Assembly: GCA_965661115.1 (NCBI GenBank)
Contig: CBFICO010000002.1
Location: 1 to 64,000 of the forward strand
Reading direction: 5' to 3'
Source of the DNA: UBA6770 sp965661115
GTDB taxonomy: Bacteria > Bacteroidota > Bacteroidia > Flavobacteriales_G > Salibacteraceae
Length of the DNA stretch: 64,000 nt
Below the pieces are notes generated by a model. The model was not told the origin of the DNA, did not search any database, and saw nothing but the letters and a program-made list of their open reading frames with translations. Within the stretch, counting starts at the first letter, position 1. Each line of letters opens with the position of its first letter. Shown here one piece after another: positions 53,753 to 61,850 of this stretch. Position numbers and translations under genes: made by a program.

Positions 53753-54652
53753 TTGAAATTCCAGATAAACAATCCACTGCGCCAATATACGGCGCTTATT
53801 TTTTTGGCTCTAATTTGGGGTAGCTCTTTTATTCTTATAAAAAGAGGGTTGGAGTCATTCTCTGCGGTGCAAGTTGCCGAGTACAGATTATTTATATCTG
53901 GTATAGCATTATTACCAATAGCAATTAGACATCTTAAAAAAATGCCGCTATGGAATAAAGAGTTCATAGCAATATTAATGGTGGCGGTGTTTGGCAATTT
54001 ACTTCCTGCTATTTTGTTTGCCACAGCTCAGACTAAATTGCCTAGCGGAGTTACTGGAATGTTAAATAGCTTGGTTCCTCTTTTTACCATTTCTATAGGT
54101 GCTTTGTTTTTTGCGGTTCGAGCAGTTATAAGGCAAGTAATCGGTGTTTTTATCGGTTTGATTGGAGCTGTAGTTCTTATCTATGGAACATCTCAAATTG
54201 GTATTGCGGGTATCCCAGTTGGATATTCGTTAATGGTTGTTGGTGCAACGGTAGGTTATGGAATAAGTGTAAATACCATTAAAACTTGGTTACACGAAAT
54301 GCCAGCACTGCAAATTACCGCTTTTGCGTTTTTGTTGCTTCTGCCGTTTATGACTGTCGGATTGATTGCAAATGGATTTTTTGAAATAGCTATTCTTCCT
54401 CAAAACCATTTGAACCTGTTTTACCTAAGTATTTTGGGAGTTGTAGGAACTGCAGGTGCGTTGCTGTTGTTTAATCAACTTATAAAATTTACTTCAGCGG
54501 TTTTTGCTTCCACCGTTACTTACATGATTCCTATTGTCGCAACAGGTTGGGGTTTGTTTGATGGCGAATCTTTAAATGTTTTTCATGCAATTGGTTTTGG
54601 ATTGATTCTTACCGGTGTATATGTGATTAACAAAAAGAAATCCTCTTTCTAA
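53753..54652 (+). CDS. EamA/DMT-superfamily transporter
   Basis: The 299-residue protein has ten hydrophobic helices in two EamA repeats of five. The first repeat opens LIFLALIWGSSFILIKRGLE (broken by its own family motif WGSSF) and the second begins near VGYSLMVVGATVGYGISV. The superfamily exports metabolites such as amino acids or nucleosides, and the substrate cannot be predicted. The start is TTG at 53753, close behind the -7 box, since no ATG precedes the first helix. It is divergent from the ABC ATPase gene. Confidence 0.85.
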   Translation: MKFQINNPLRQYTALIFLALIWGSSFILIKRGLESFSAVQVAEYRLFISGIALLPIAIRHLKKMPLWNKEFIAILMVAVFGNLLPAILFATAQTKLPSGVTGMLNSLVPLFTISIGALFFAVRAVIRQVIGVFIGLIGAVVLIYGTSQIGIAGIPVGYSLMVVGATVGYGISVNTIKTWLHEMPALQITAFAFLLLLPFMTVGLIANGFFEIAILPQNHLNLFYLSILGVVGTAGALLLFNQLIKFTSAVFASTVTYMIPIVATGWGLFDGESLNVFHAIGFGLILTGVYVINKKKSSF

Positions 54653-54707
54653 AAGTTGAAGGGGTTGCTTGATTTTTTCACGCTAAACATCAATCATTTA
54701 AAAACTG

Positions 54708-54737
54708 TTGCTAGCCTCTGAAAATTAATTACTTTTG
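54708..54737 (+). promoter_or_regulatory. Promoter of rplU-rpmA
   Basis: TTG (54708-54710), 19 bases, TACTTTTG (54730-54737). This is a full match to the Bacteroidota pattern and leaves a leader of about 32 bases before the rplU ATG. Confidence 0.7.
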
Positions 54738-54775
54738 CCGTCCGATTTTTAATAGGTATCATTAAATTATAAACG

Positions 54776-55252
54776 ATGTACGCAATTGTAGAGATAGCAG
54801 GGCAGCAGTTTAAAGTGCAAAAAGACCAAAAGCTTTTCGTTCATCGCTTGGAAGCAAAAGAAGGAGACAAAGTTTCTTTTGAGAAAGTTTTGCTTACCGA
54901 CGACAAAGGAAAAGTCACAGTTGGCGCCCCAGTTATAGAAGGTGTAGCGGTTAACGCTAAAATTATTAAACACCTTAAAGGAGATAAGGTAATTGTCTTC
55001 AAAAAGAAAAGAAGAAAAGGTTACCAAAAATCTAACGGTCACCGTCAGTACTTAACTGAGTTGGTAATCGAAGGAATTGGTAAAGGCGCTAAAAAAGCTC
55101 CAGCAAAGAAAGTGGCTGCTCCTAAAGCAGAAAAAGCTGAAACTGCTGAGAAAAAAGCTCCAGCTAAGAAAGCTGCACCTAAAAAGGCTGCTGCACCTAA
55201 AGCTGAAGCGAAAAAAGCAGCTCCTAAGAAAGAAACTAAGAAAGAAGGTTAA
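54776..55252 (+). CDS. rplU: Large-subunit ribosomal protein bL21 with long Ala/Lys/Pro tail
   Basis: Residues 1-101 are a standard bL21 (MYAIVEIAGQQFKVQKDQKL ... KKKRRKGYQKSNGHRQYLT, split by the middle of the domain). Residues ~102-158 are a low-complexity extension of AKKAPAKK/AAPKAEKA-type repeats, ending ETKKEG. E. coli bL21 is 103 residues, so this one is half as long again. The tail is basic and probably disordered, like histone-H1-type tails. It is followed by rpmA 27 bases downstream and driven by a full-consensus promoter. Confidence 0.95.
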   Translation: MYAIVEIAGQQFKVQKDQKLFVHRLEAKEGDKVSFEKVLLTDDKGKVTVGAPVIEGVAVNAKIIKHLKGDKVIVFKKKRRKGYQKSNGHRQYLTELVIEGIGKGAKKAPAKKVAAPKAEKAETAEKKAPAKKAAPKKAAAPKAEAKKAAPKKETKKEG

Positions 55253-55279
55253 TCGGCGTTTAGCCAAAAAGGATAAATC

Positions 55280-55540
55280 ATGGCACATAAGAAAGGTGTA
55301 GGTAGTTCTAAAAACGGTCGTGAATCAGAAAGTAAACGATTAGGTGTAAAAGTAAGTGGTGGTCAAGCTGCAAAAGCAGGTAACATCATCATTCGTCAAA
55401 GAGGTACTAAGTACATCCCAGGCGAGAATGTAGGTCTTGGTAAAGATCACACCATTTTTGCTCTTGTTGATGGAACTGTAGTTTTTAAGAAGAAAAGAGA
55501 TAATCGCTCGTACGTATCGGTTGAGCCTGCGCAAGCATAG
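55280..55540 (+). CDS. rpmA: Large-subunit ribosomal protein bL27
   Basis: The 86-residue protein has the family start MAHKKGVGSSKNGRESES, RLGVKVSGGQ, and IIRQRGTKYIPGENVGLGKDHTIFALVDG (split here), all typical. bL27 reaches the peptidyl-transferase centre. The N-terminus begins directly with AHKKG, so there is no Firmicutes-type cleaved leader. It is cotranscribed with rplU and ends before a terminator. Confidence 0.96.
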   Translation: MAHKKGVGSSKNGRESESKRLGVKVSGGQAAKAGNIIIRQRGTKYIPGENVGLGKDHTIFALVDGTVVFKKKRDNRSYVSVEPAQA

Positions 55541-55569
55541 CAATCGATTAAGAGAAATACAAAGGATTT

Positions 55570-55617
55570 AAATCCCGTTTCTAAACCGAAGGCTATCGGA
55601 ATGGTAACGGGATTTTT
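55570..55617 (+). terminator. Intrinsic terminator after rpmA
   Basis: Arms AAATCCCGTT (55570-55579) and AACGGGATTT (55606-55615) end in T residues. A nested CCGA/TCGG stem lies in the loop. Confidence 0.8.
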
Positions 55618-55666
55618 GTTTTATATCATTAACATTATATGAGGATAGGCCCAAGCGGTCAGACCT

Positions 55667-55688
55667 TAAATTTGTCCACACAAATTTA
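55667..55688. promoter_or_regulatory. Perfect palindrome overlapping the serS -7 box
   Basis: TAAATTTGT (55667-55675), spacer CCAC, ACAAATTTA (55680-55688). The left arm is a perfect TAnnTTTG -7 box and the right arm is the same box on the other strand. The serS ATG is two bases after it. It may be an operator, a hairpin or paired promoters. Confidence 0.55.
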
Positions 55689-55690
55689 GC

Positions 55691-56962
55691 ATGTTACTAC
55701 AATCACAAATACGCAACAACCCAGACGAAATCATCGACAGAATGAAAGTTCGAAATATCGATGTTTCTGACATTGTAGAAAAAATTATCGCAATTGATAA
55801 ACGCAAGCGCGAAGTTCAAACGCGTTACGAAAACAATCAACACGAGATTAAAGAAAGCTCCAGAACAATTGGCGAGTTGTTTAAATCTGGTAAAACTGAT
55901 GAAGCCAATGTATTAAGAGAAAAAACGGCATCACAAAAAGAAGATAATAAACTATTGAATGAGGAGCTAAATAGATATGAAGAGGAGTTGCTTGAGCAGA
56001 TGTATCATTTGCCTAACTTGCCTAATGAATTAGTACCTCCGGGGAAAGACGATACTGATAATGTTGAAATTTTTAGTTGGGGTTCAAAACCTAATTTACA
56101 CGAAAGCAAGCCCCATTGGGATTTAGCAAAAGAGTACAACTTAATTGATTGGGAGCTTGGGGTAAAAATAGCGGGCGCTGGTTTTCCTGTTTACCGAAAC
56201 AAAGGTGCTAGATTGCAACGCGGTTTGGTTCAGTTTTTCTTGGATAGAGCCGTAGATAATGGATACGAAGAGATTAACCCACCCCTACTTATTAATGAGG
56301 CGTCTGGTTATGGAACGGGTCAGTTGCCCGATAAGGATGCGCAGATGTACCATACCGAAAGGGATCACCTGTATTTACTACCTACCGCCGAAGTTCCCGT
56401 AACCAATATTTACAGAGACACCATTGTAAAAGAAGCGGAATTACCATGCAAAAACACCGCTTTTTCTCCTTGTTTTAGAAGAGAAGCAGGTAGTTATGGT
56501 AAAGATGTAAGAGGTTTAAATCGTTTACACCAATTCGAAAAAGTGGAGATTCTTCAAATTGCTCATCCGAATGAATCGTACAAGATTTTAGACGAAATGG
56601 TAGAGCACGTAAAAGGACTGCTTGAAGCTTTAGAATTGCCATACCGAGTTGTGCGGTTGTGTGGAGGCGATCTAGGTTTTGCTGCTGCAATTACATACGA
56701 TTTTGAGGTTTGGAGTGCGGCACAAGAGCGTTGGTTAGAAGTAAGCTCGGTTTCTAATTTCGAGTCATTTCAAGCTAACCGAATGAAGTGTAGATATAAA
56801 GATGCTGAGGGTAAAAACCATTTGGTACACACACTAAACGGGAGTGCTATGGCGTTACCAAGAATAATGGCAGCAATTCTAGAAAATAACCAAACAGCCG
56901 AAGGGATAAACATTCCAAAGGAATTGGTATCTTATGTTGGGTTCGATAAAATTTCTAACTAG
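55691..56962 (+). CDS. serS: Seryl-tRNA synthetase
   Basis: The 423-residue class II synthetase charges tRNA-Ser. An N-terminal coiled-coil arm (about 25-105, rich in Glu and Lys) holds the tRNA long variable arm. The catalytic domain has LLPTAEVPVTNIYRD, motif 2 SPCFRREAGSYGKDVRGLNR (one residue short of the run) and motif 3 LNGSAMALPRIMAAILE. It begins a run with a lipoprotein, TPR protein, DUF4286, rsmA and mgtE. Confidence 0.96.
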   Translation: MLLQSQIRNNPDEIIDRMKVRNIDVSDIVEKIIAIDKRKREVQTRYENNQHEIKESSRTIGELFKSGKTDEANVLREKTASQKEDNKLLNEELNRYEEELLEQMYHLPNLPNELVPPGKDDTDNVEIFSWGSKPNLHESKPHWDLAKEYNLIDWELGVKIAGAGFPVYRNKGARLQRGLVQFFLDRAVDNGYEEINPPLLINEASGYGTGQLPDKDAQMYHTERDHLYLLPTAEVPVTNIYRDTIVKEAELPCKNTAFSPCFRREAGSYGKDVRGLNRLHQFEKVEILQIAHPNESYKILDEMVEHVKGLLEALELPYRVVRLCGGDLGFAAAITYDFEVWSAAQERWLEVSSVSNFESFQANRMKCRYKDAEGKNHLVHTLNGSAMALPRIMAAILENNQTAEGINIPKELVSYVGFDKISN

Positions 56963-56964
56963 AT

Positions 56965-57510
56965 ATGAGAAAGGTTGTAAGTGCGGTATTGGTTTCTATT
57001 GTTTTTGCTTCGTGTGCAGATCACTCAAATCAAAAACAAATGGTGCAGGTTGATTCTTTAATGAGTATTGTTTCAGATGCTCAGAAAACAATGGATAATA
57101 TCGACCCAGATTTATATAACAGCATTTTAGATACTGTAAAAGAAGACGTAAGTTTTATCCAATCTCATTACCCAGATACATTAAATTTATCCTTAGCGCT
57201 TAAAATCGATTACTACTACAGAACCTTAAAATCGGTGCGAAAATTTACCGATACCTACGTTAGTCAAAAGAACGAATTGGTGTACACCAATAATCAATTG
57301 AGCAACCTTAAAAAAGATTTAGATAACGAGGTCTTGGATGTTGAAAGTTTCAATGAAATTTTTCCCGCTGAGAGTCAGGCGGTTGAGCGCCATAAAGAAA
57401 GTGTATCTAACCTAAAAGTATGGCACGAATCAATTGGCTCAACTTATGATAGACACAAACCAGGGATAGATTCTATTATCACTTATATAAAGAACTACCC
57501 GGGCAAATAA
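56965..57510 (+). CDS. Lipoprotein of unknown function, helical
   Basis: The 181-residue protein has lipobox VFASC (Cys17). The mature part is almost all predicted helix with heptad-like spacing (VQVDSLMSIVSDAQKTMDNI, broken; QLSNLKKDLDNEVLD; AVERHKESVSNLKVW), suggesting a coiled-coil bundle. It is two bases after serS and three before the TPR gene, an arrangement I recall from other Flavobacteriia. No known function. Confidence 0.75.
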   Translation: MRKVVSAVLVSIVFASCADHSNQKQMVQVDSLMSIVSDAQKTMDNIDPDLYNSILDTVKEDVSFIQSHYPDTLNLSLALKIDYYYRTLKSVRKFTDTYVSQKNELVYTNNQLSNLKKDLDNEVLDVESFNEIFPAESQAVERHKESVSNLKVWHESIGSTYDRHKPGIDSIITYIKNYPGK

Positions 57511-57513
57511 TGC

Positions 57514-59334
57514 ATGCGCTTATTCTTTAAAATACTATTTGTTGTAGCTCTGGTTGCTGGCTTAATCCCAGCAATTGGGCAAACTACAGATAGTCAATTA
57601 GCTGCACATTACTACCAGAATGAGGAGTATGAAAAGGCGCTACTTTATTACAACCGACTGTATAGTAAGCAGCCTAATAATTCCAATTACAATTATTTAT
57701 TTAAGTGTTTGATTCAGCTCAAAAATTATGATGGAGCTAGAAAACTGGCTAAAAAACACGCGCGTTTTGATCCAATTAACCAGAAGGTTCAGGTAGATTA
57801 TGGTTACACGTACGGACTGGAGGGTAACGAAAAATCAAAAGATAAAGAATTTAAAAAGCTGATTAAAAATGTAGCGCCCAACTATCAAATTATCAATGAA
57901 TTAGCTAACTCATTTATAGAAATTAAGCACTCAGAAGGAGCATTAGAAGTCTATAAACAAGGGCGTTCTAAAATGCGCAATACCTATCCTTTTAATACTG
58001 AGTTGGCTGATGTGTATTTTAGGCTAGAGCGTTATGATGAAATGACCGAAGAACTGCTCAATCTACTAGAACTTAACCCGAGTTACCTAAAAACGGTAGA
58101 AAGCCAATTGAATAAAACAACCGCAAACGAGAAAGATAGTCCAGCCAACAAATTTTTAAAAAAAGGGCTGATACAGAAAATAAATCAGCAACCAAATTCT
58201 ATGGTTTTTTCAGAGATGTTGATTTGGTTATACATGCAAGAATCGAATTGGAAAGCGGCTTTGATTCAAGTAAAAGCATTAGACAGAAGGTTAGTTGAAA
58301 ACGGTAGAAGGGTATTCAATTTGGCTCAAACTCTTGGAAATAACAAGGAATATGATTTGGCTGTAGAAGCCTATGATTATGTGGTAAAGCAAGGGCCGCG
58401 TTCGCAGTTTTACACCGAGGCACGTATTGGAGGATTAATGGTGCGCTTCGATCAGTTATCTGAAGGAGGTTCTATTGATTCGCTTGAAATGAAAGAACTA
58501 ATCAAAGATTTTGACGAAACCATTGAGCTTTTTGGTAATAGCCCATCAATTGTTCCGTTGGTTAGACAAAAGGCTTACGTTCAGTGTTTTTTTCAGCACA
58601 ACTTGGAGCAGGGTTTAGATACTTATGAAGAGGCGTTGGCTATTCCAGGAGTACCTGCGCACACAGTAGCAGAAATTAAATTGGAATACGGTGATGCCCT
58701 AATAGCAGCTGGATATATTTGGGATGCTTCATTAGTTTACGGCCAGGTTGATAAGGGATTTAAGTACGATTTTTTGGGTGAGTCTGCCAAGTTTAAAAGC
58801 TCAAAAGTCCATTTTTACACAGGTAATTTCGAATTAGCAAAAGCGCAGCTCGATATCCTTAAAGGAGCCACAACAAAACTTATCGCCAATGATGCTATGT
58901 TGCTTTCGGTACTTATCACCGATAATAGCACAGTGGATACTTCAACCAATCCGTTGCAACTGTATGCTGATGCAGATTTATTGGTGTTCCAAAACCGATT
59001 TGCAGTTGCAAGGTTAAAGCTAGACTCAATCAAGGCAAATTATCCTGGTCACGTTTTAGAGGATGAGATATTATTCTTGAAGTACCGAATGGCTTACAAA
59101 GAGTTGGAATTTGCAAAAGCAGCAAAGTTTTTGGAAGACATTAAAGCATTTTATCCAACCGATATATTAGCGGATAGAGCAATTTATTACTTAGCAGAGT
59201 TGTATCAATTCAAACTCAACAACGAGCAAAAAGCTAAAGAGCTTTATCAGCTAATCATTACAGATTATCAAGATAGTTTGTATGCAACAGAGAGTCGAAA
59301 ACGTTTTCGTACCTTGCGAGGAGATACCTTGTAA
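57514..59334 (+). CDS. Exported TPR-repeat protein
   Basis: The 606-residue protein has a signal peptide (to about IPAIGQ, residue 23) and tetratricopeptide-type helix pairs throughout (AAHYYQNEEYEKALLYYNRL at about 30-49, ELADVYFRLERYDEMTEELL, AKELYQLIITDYQDS near the end). It should act in the periplasm as a scaffold, possibly in outer-membrane assembly or secretion. Repeats of this kind carry no catalytic site. It lies in the serS-rsmA run. Confidence 0.82.
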   Translation: MRLFFKILFVVALVAGLIPAIGQTTDSQLAAHYYQNEEYEKALLYYNRLYSKQPNNSNYNYLFKCLIQLKNYDGARKLAKKHARFDPINQKVQVDYGYTYGLEGNEKSKDKEFKKLIKNVAPNYQIINELANSFIEIKHSEGALEVYKQGRSKMRNTYPFNTELADVYFRLERYDEMTEELLNLLELNPSYLKTVESQLNKTTANEKDSPANKFLKKGLIQKINQQPNSMVFSEMLIWLYMQESNWKAALIQVKALDRRLVENGRRVFNLAQTLGNNKEYDLAVEAYDYVVKQGPRSQFYTEARIGGLMVRFDQLSEGGSIDSLEMKELIKDFDETIELFGNSPSIVPLVRQKAYVQCFFQHNLEQGLDTYEEALAIPGVPAHTVAEIKLEYGDALIAAGYIWDASLVYGQVDKGFKYDFLGESAKFKSSKVHFYTGNFELAKAQLDILKGATTKLIANDAMLLSVLITDNSTVDTSTNPLQLYADADLLVFQNRFAVARLKLDSIKANYPGHVLEDEILFLKYRMAYKELEFAKAAKFLEDIKAFYPTDILADRAIYYLAELYQFKLNNEQKAKELYQLIITDYQDSLYATESRKRFRTLRGDTL

Positions 59335-59349
59335 CCCAAACATTTTTCT

Positions 59350-59649
59350 ATGATAGTTTATAACGTAACGGTTAAAGTAGATAACGAAGTGCACGACGAT
59401 TGGTTTAAGTGGATGAAAGAGCAACATATTCCCGATGTGATGAAAACCGGATTATTTACATCAAACAATATGATGAAGGTGCTGGTTGATGACGAAGACG
59501 GGGTTACCTACAGTATTCAGTATAGAACTACCTCTTGGGAGAACTTGAAAGAATACCAAGATAAACACGCTGCTGGCCTTCAAAAAGAACATACTGAAAA
59601 ATACGCAGGCAAATTTGTGGCCTTTCGCACCCTTTTGGAAGAAGTGTAA
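59350..59649 (+). CDS. DUF4286 family protein
   Basis: This compact 99-residue protein begins MIVYNVTVKVDNEVHDDW and contains WMKEQHIPDVMKTGLF and YSIQYRTTSWENLKEY. These match the DUF4286 family, a small ferredoxin-like alpha/beta fold of unknown function common in Bacteroidota. Its stop overlaps the start of rsmA by one base (TAATG), so the two are translationally coupled. Confidence 0.82.
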   Translation: MIVYNVTVKVDNEVHDDWFKWMKEQHIPDVMKTGLFTSNNMMKVLVDDEDGVTYSIQYRTTSWENLKEYQDKHAAGLQKEHTEKYAGKFVAFRTLLEEV

Positions 59650-60410
59650 TGGTTAACCCAAAAAAACATTTAGGTCAGCATTTTTTAACCGACCTACCAA
59701 TAGCTAAAAACATAGTAGATGCTTTGTCAACGAGTTCAGAACATCAGGTTTTAGAAATTGGGCCAGGCACAGGAGTTTTATCGCAGTTTTTGGTAAAACA
59801 AGAATTAGCAAACTTATGGCTTTGCGAAATTGACTCGGAATCTATCGATTATTTGATAAATGAGTTGGGTGTACCCGACTATCAAATAATTGAAAAAAGC
59901 TTTTTGAAATTGGAGCTAAATCAATTGAGCCAACACCCGATTTCAATAATCGGAAACTTCCCCTACAACATTTCTTCTCAGATTTTATTTAGGGTATATG
60001 AGCAAAGGAACCAAGTGCCAGAATTAATTGGGATGTTTCAAAAAGAAGTAGCTGAACGTGTTGCTGCAAAGCCAGGCTCCAAAACTTATGGAATTTTGAG
60101 TGTGTTACTTCAAGCCTTTTACGATATTGAATATTTATTTGATGTAGAACCCGAGGCGTTTTTTCCTCCGCCCAAAGTGGTAAGTGGGGTAATAAGAATG
60201 AAAAGAAACAGCACAATAAAGCTTGATTGCGATGAGGTTGAGTTCAAAAAAACGGTAAAAGCTGCATTTAATCAGCGCAGAAAAACTTTGAACAATGCCT
60301 TAAAATCAATCAATCCAAACAAACTAAAAATTCCATATTCCGATAAACGAGCAGAGACTTTAGGGGTGTTAGAATTTGTCGAGACTACTAAGGCATTGCA
60401 CGAAGTTTAA
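59649..60410 (+). CDS. rsmA: 16S rRNA A1518/A1519 dimethyltransferase RsmA (KsgA)
   Basis: RsmA dimethylates two adjacent adenines near the 3' end of 16S rRNA late in small-subunit assembly. The 253-residue protein opens KKHLGQHFLTD, then SAM-binding LEIGPGTGVLSQFL (about 36-49) and IIGNFPYNISSQILF (about 97-111) with the NFPY catalytic motif. FNQRRKTLNNAL closes the core. It follows DUF4286 with a one-base overlap. Confidence 0.95.
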   Translation: MVNPKKHLGQHFLTDLPIAKNIVDALSTSSEHQVLEIGPGTGVLSQFLVKQELANLWLCEIDSESIDYLINELGVPDYQIIEKSFLKLELNQLSQHPISIIGNFPYNISSQILFRVYEQRNQVPELIGMFQKEVAERVAAKPGSKTYGILSVLLQAFYDIEYLFDVEPEAFFPPPKVVSGVIRMKRNSTIKLDCDEVEFKKTVKAAFNQRRKTLNNALKSINPNKLKIPYSDKRAETLGVLEFVETTKALHEV

Positions 60411-60438
60411 TTTCGTTTTTCTAGCTCATCAATAACTA

Positions 60439-60446
60439 TAACTTTG
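60439..60446 (+). promoter_or_regulatory. -7 box for mgtE
   Basis: TAACTTTG matches TAnnTTTG, giving a leader of about 38 bases before the mgtE ATG. Confidence 0.45.
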
Positions 60447-60477
60447 TCGCAGATCAATTTATAATTCACAGCAAATT

Positions 60478-60485
60478 GGAGGGAG
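60478..60485 (+). promoter_or_regulatory. Strong Shine-Dalgarno sequence at mgtE
   Basis: GGAGGGAG ends four bases before the ATG at 60490. It includes the full GGAGG core at good spacing. Bacteroidota seldom use such sites. Confidence 0.6.
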
Positions 60486-60489
60486 ATTT

Positions 60490-61845
60490 ATGCATTTCGA
60501 GCTTACAAAAGAATACCTTGAGGAGATTCGCGAAGCTGCTGCAGCCAATGACGAAAACAGTTTAATTGGCCTCTTCAATGAAATTCACGCGGCAGATATT
60601 GCCGAAATAATCACCGAACTCACTACCGAAGAAGCAAAAGTTGTTCTTCAATACCTTGAGCCAGATCGAGCTTCCGACACCATAACTCATCTTGACGAGG
60701 AAGAACGAAGAGATTTATTAGAATCTTATTCTTCTGAAGAAATAGCTGAAAACTTTGTTGAGAATCTGGAAACGGATGACGCTGCCGACCTTATCCAAGA
60801 ATTACCAGAAGAGCGAAAAGAAGAGGTAATAGCCCAAATAGACGATATTGATCAGGCCAGTCAAATTGTTGACCTCTTGAACTATGAAGAAGGCACTGCT
60901 GGGGCAATTATGGGTAAAGAAATGGTTCGTGTTTATGACCACATGTCTGTTACCGATAGTATTCTAGAGCTCAGAAAACAAGCCGAAGACATAGAGAACG
61001 TTTACACCGTTTACGTAACCGATGAAAAAGAACGCCTTAAAGGGCGTTTGGCTTTGAAAAAGATGTTAGTTGCTCCGTCAAATGCAAAAATTGCGGATGT
61101 TTATGTGTCGGATATTCATTGGGTTAAAGCCAGTGAAAGTACTGAGGAGGTGGCCAGCATAATGGAGAAGTATGATTTGGTTGCATTGCCGGTCGTAGAT
61201 AATCTGCATCGCCTAATTGGTAGAATTACCATTGACGACGTTGTAGATGTAATAAAGGAAGAGGCCGACAAAGATTACCAAATGGCTTCTGGTATTAGTG
61301 AGGATGTTGAATCTACTGATAGTGTATGGCTGCTTACCCGTGCGCGCTTGCCTTGGTTGATTTTGGGTCTAATAGGTGGAATTTTTGGTGCAAGAGTGAT
61401 TGGTGTATACGAACACGATATTCAGCTGTACCCAGAAATGGCATTTTTTATTCCACTGGTAGCTGCCATGGGCGGAAACGTAGGGGTACAATCTTCTGCA
61501 ATTGTGGTGCAAGGCCTTGCAAATAACACCATGGGACTTGGTGGAATGTTGCCCAAATTGCTCAAAGAATTTTCAGTTGCATTGTTAAACGGATTAGCTT
61601 GCGCAGTATTGGTTTTGGTTTATAATTTAGTGTTTAGTGATTCTCTTAACCTTAGTTATACAGTGAGTTTAGCGCTGCTTGCGGTAATTGTAATTGCCGC
61701 CTTGTTTGGTACCATTGTGCCTCTTACCCTAGATAAGTACAAAGTAGATCCGGCGTTAGCAACAGGTCCGTTCATTACAACAGTAAATGACATTGTTGGC
61801 TTGTTTATCTATTTTCTGATTGGCCGTATGATGTACGGAATGTAA
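60490..61845 (+). CDS. mgtE: Magnesium transporter MgtE
   Basis: The 451-residue protein has the MgtE order. An N-terminal acidic helical superhelix (about 1-130, with HAADIAEIITEL) is followed by a CBS pair (about 135-255, VYVTDEKERLKGRLALKKML and VVDNLHRLIGRITIDDVVDV, each split) and a five-helix pore domain with WLILGLIGGIFGARVIG, AAMGGNVGVQSSA and DPALATGPFITTVND. The acidic cytoplasmic part closes the channel when Mg is plentiful. It has its own -7 box and an unusually strong Shine-Dalgarno. No M-box riboswitch is apparent in the short leader. Confidence 0.94.
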   Translation: MHFELTKEYLEEIREAAAANDENSLIGLFNEIHAADIAEIITELTTEEAKVVLQYLEPDRASDTITHLDEEERRDLLESYSSEEIAENFVENLETDDAADLIQELPEERKEEVIAQIDDIDQASQIVDLLNYEEGTAGAIMGKEMVRVYDHMSVTDSILELRKQAEDIENVYTVYVTDEKERLKGRLALKKMLVAPSNAKIADVYVSDIHWVKASESTEEVASIMEKYDLVALPVVDNLHRLIGRITIDDVVDVIKEEADKDYQMASGISEDVESTDSVWLLTRARLPWLILGLIGGIFGARVIGVYEHDIQLYPEMAFFIPLVAAMGGNVGVQSSAIVVQGLANNTMGLGGMLPKLLKEFSVALLNGLACAVLVLVYNLVFSDSLNLSYTVSLALLAVIVIAALFGTIVPLTLDKYKVDPALATGPFITTVNDIVGLFIYFLIGRMMYGM

Positions 61846-61850
61846 GCTGC

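Noticed and set aside
55052..55301. Two frames opposite and alongside the bL21 tail
   Set aside because: Both are low-complexity by-products of the AAG/GCT repeats coding the Lys/Ala tail.
60420..60489. M-box magnesium riboswitch upstream of mgtE
   Set aside because: The leader from the -7 box to the ATG is about 40 bases, too short for the known element, and no matching structure is visible.
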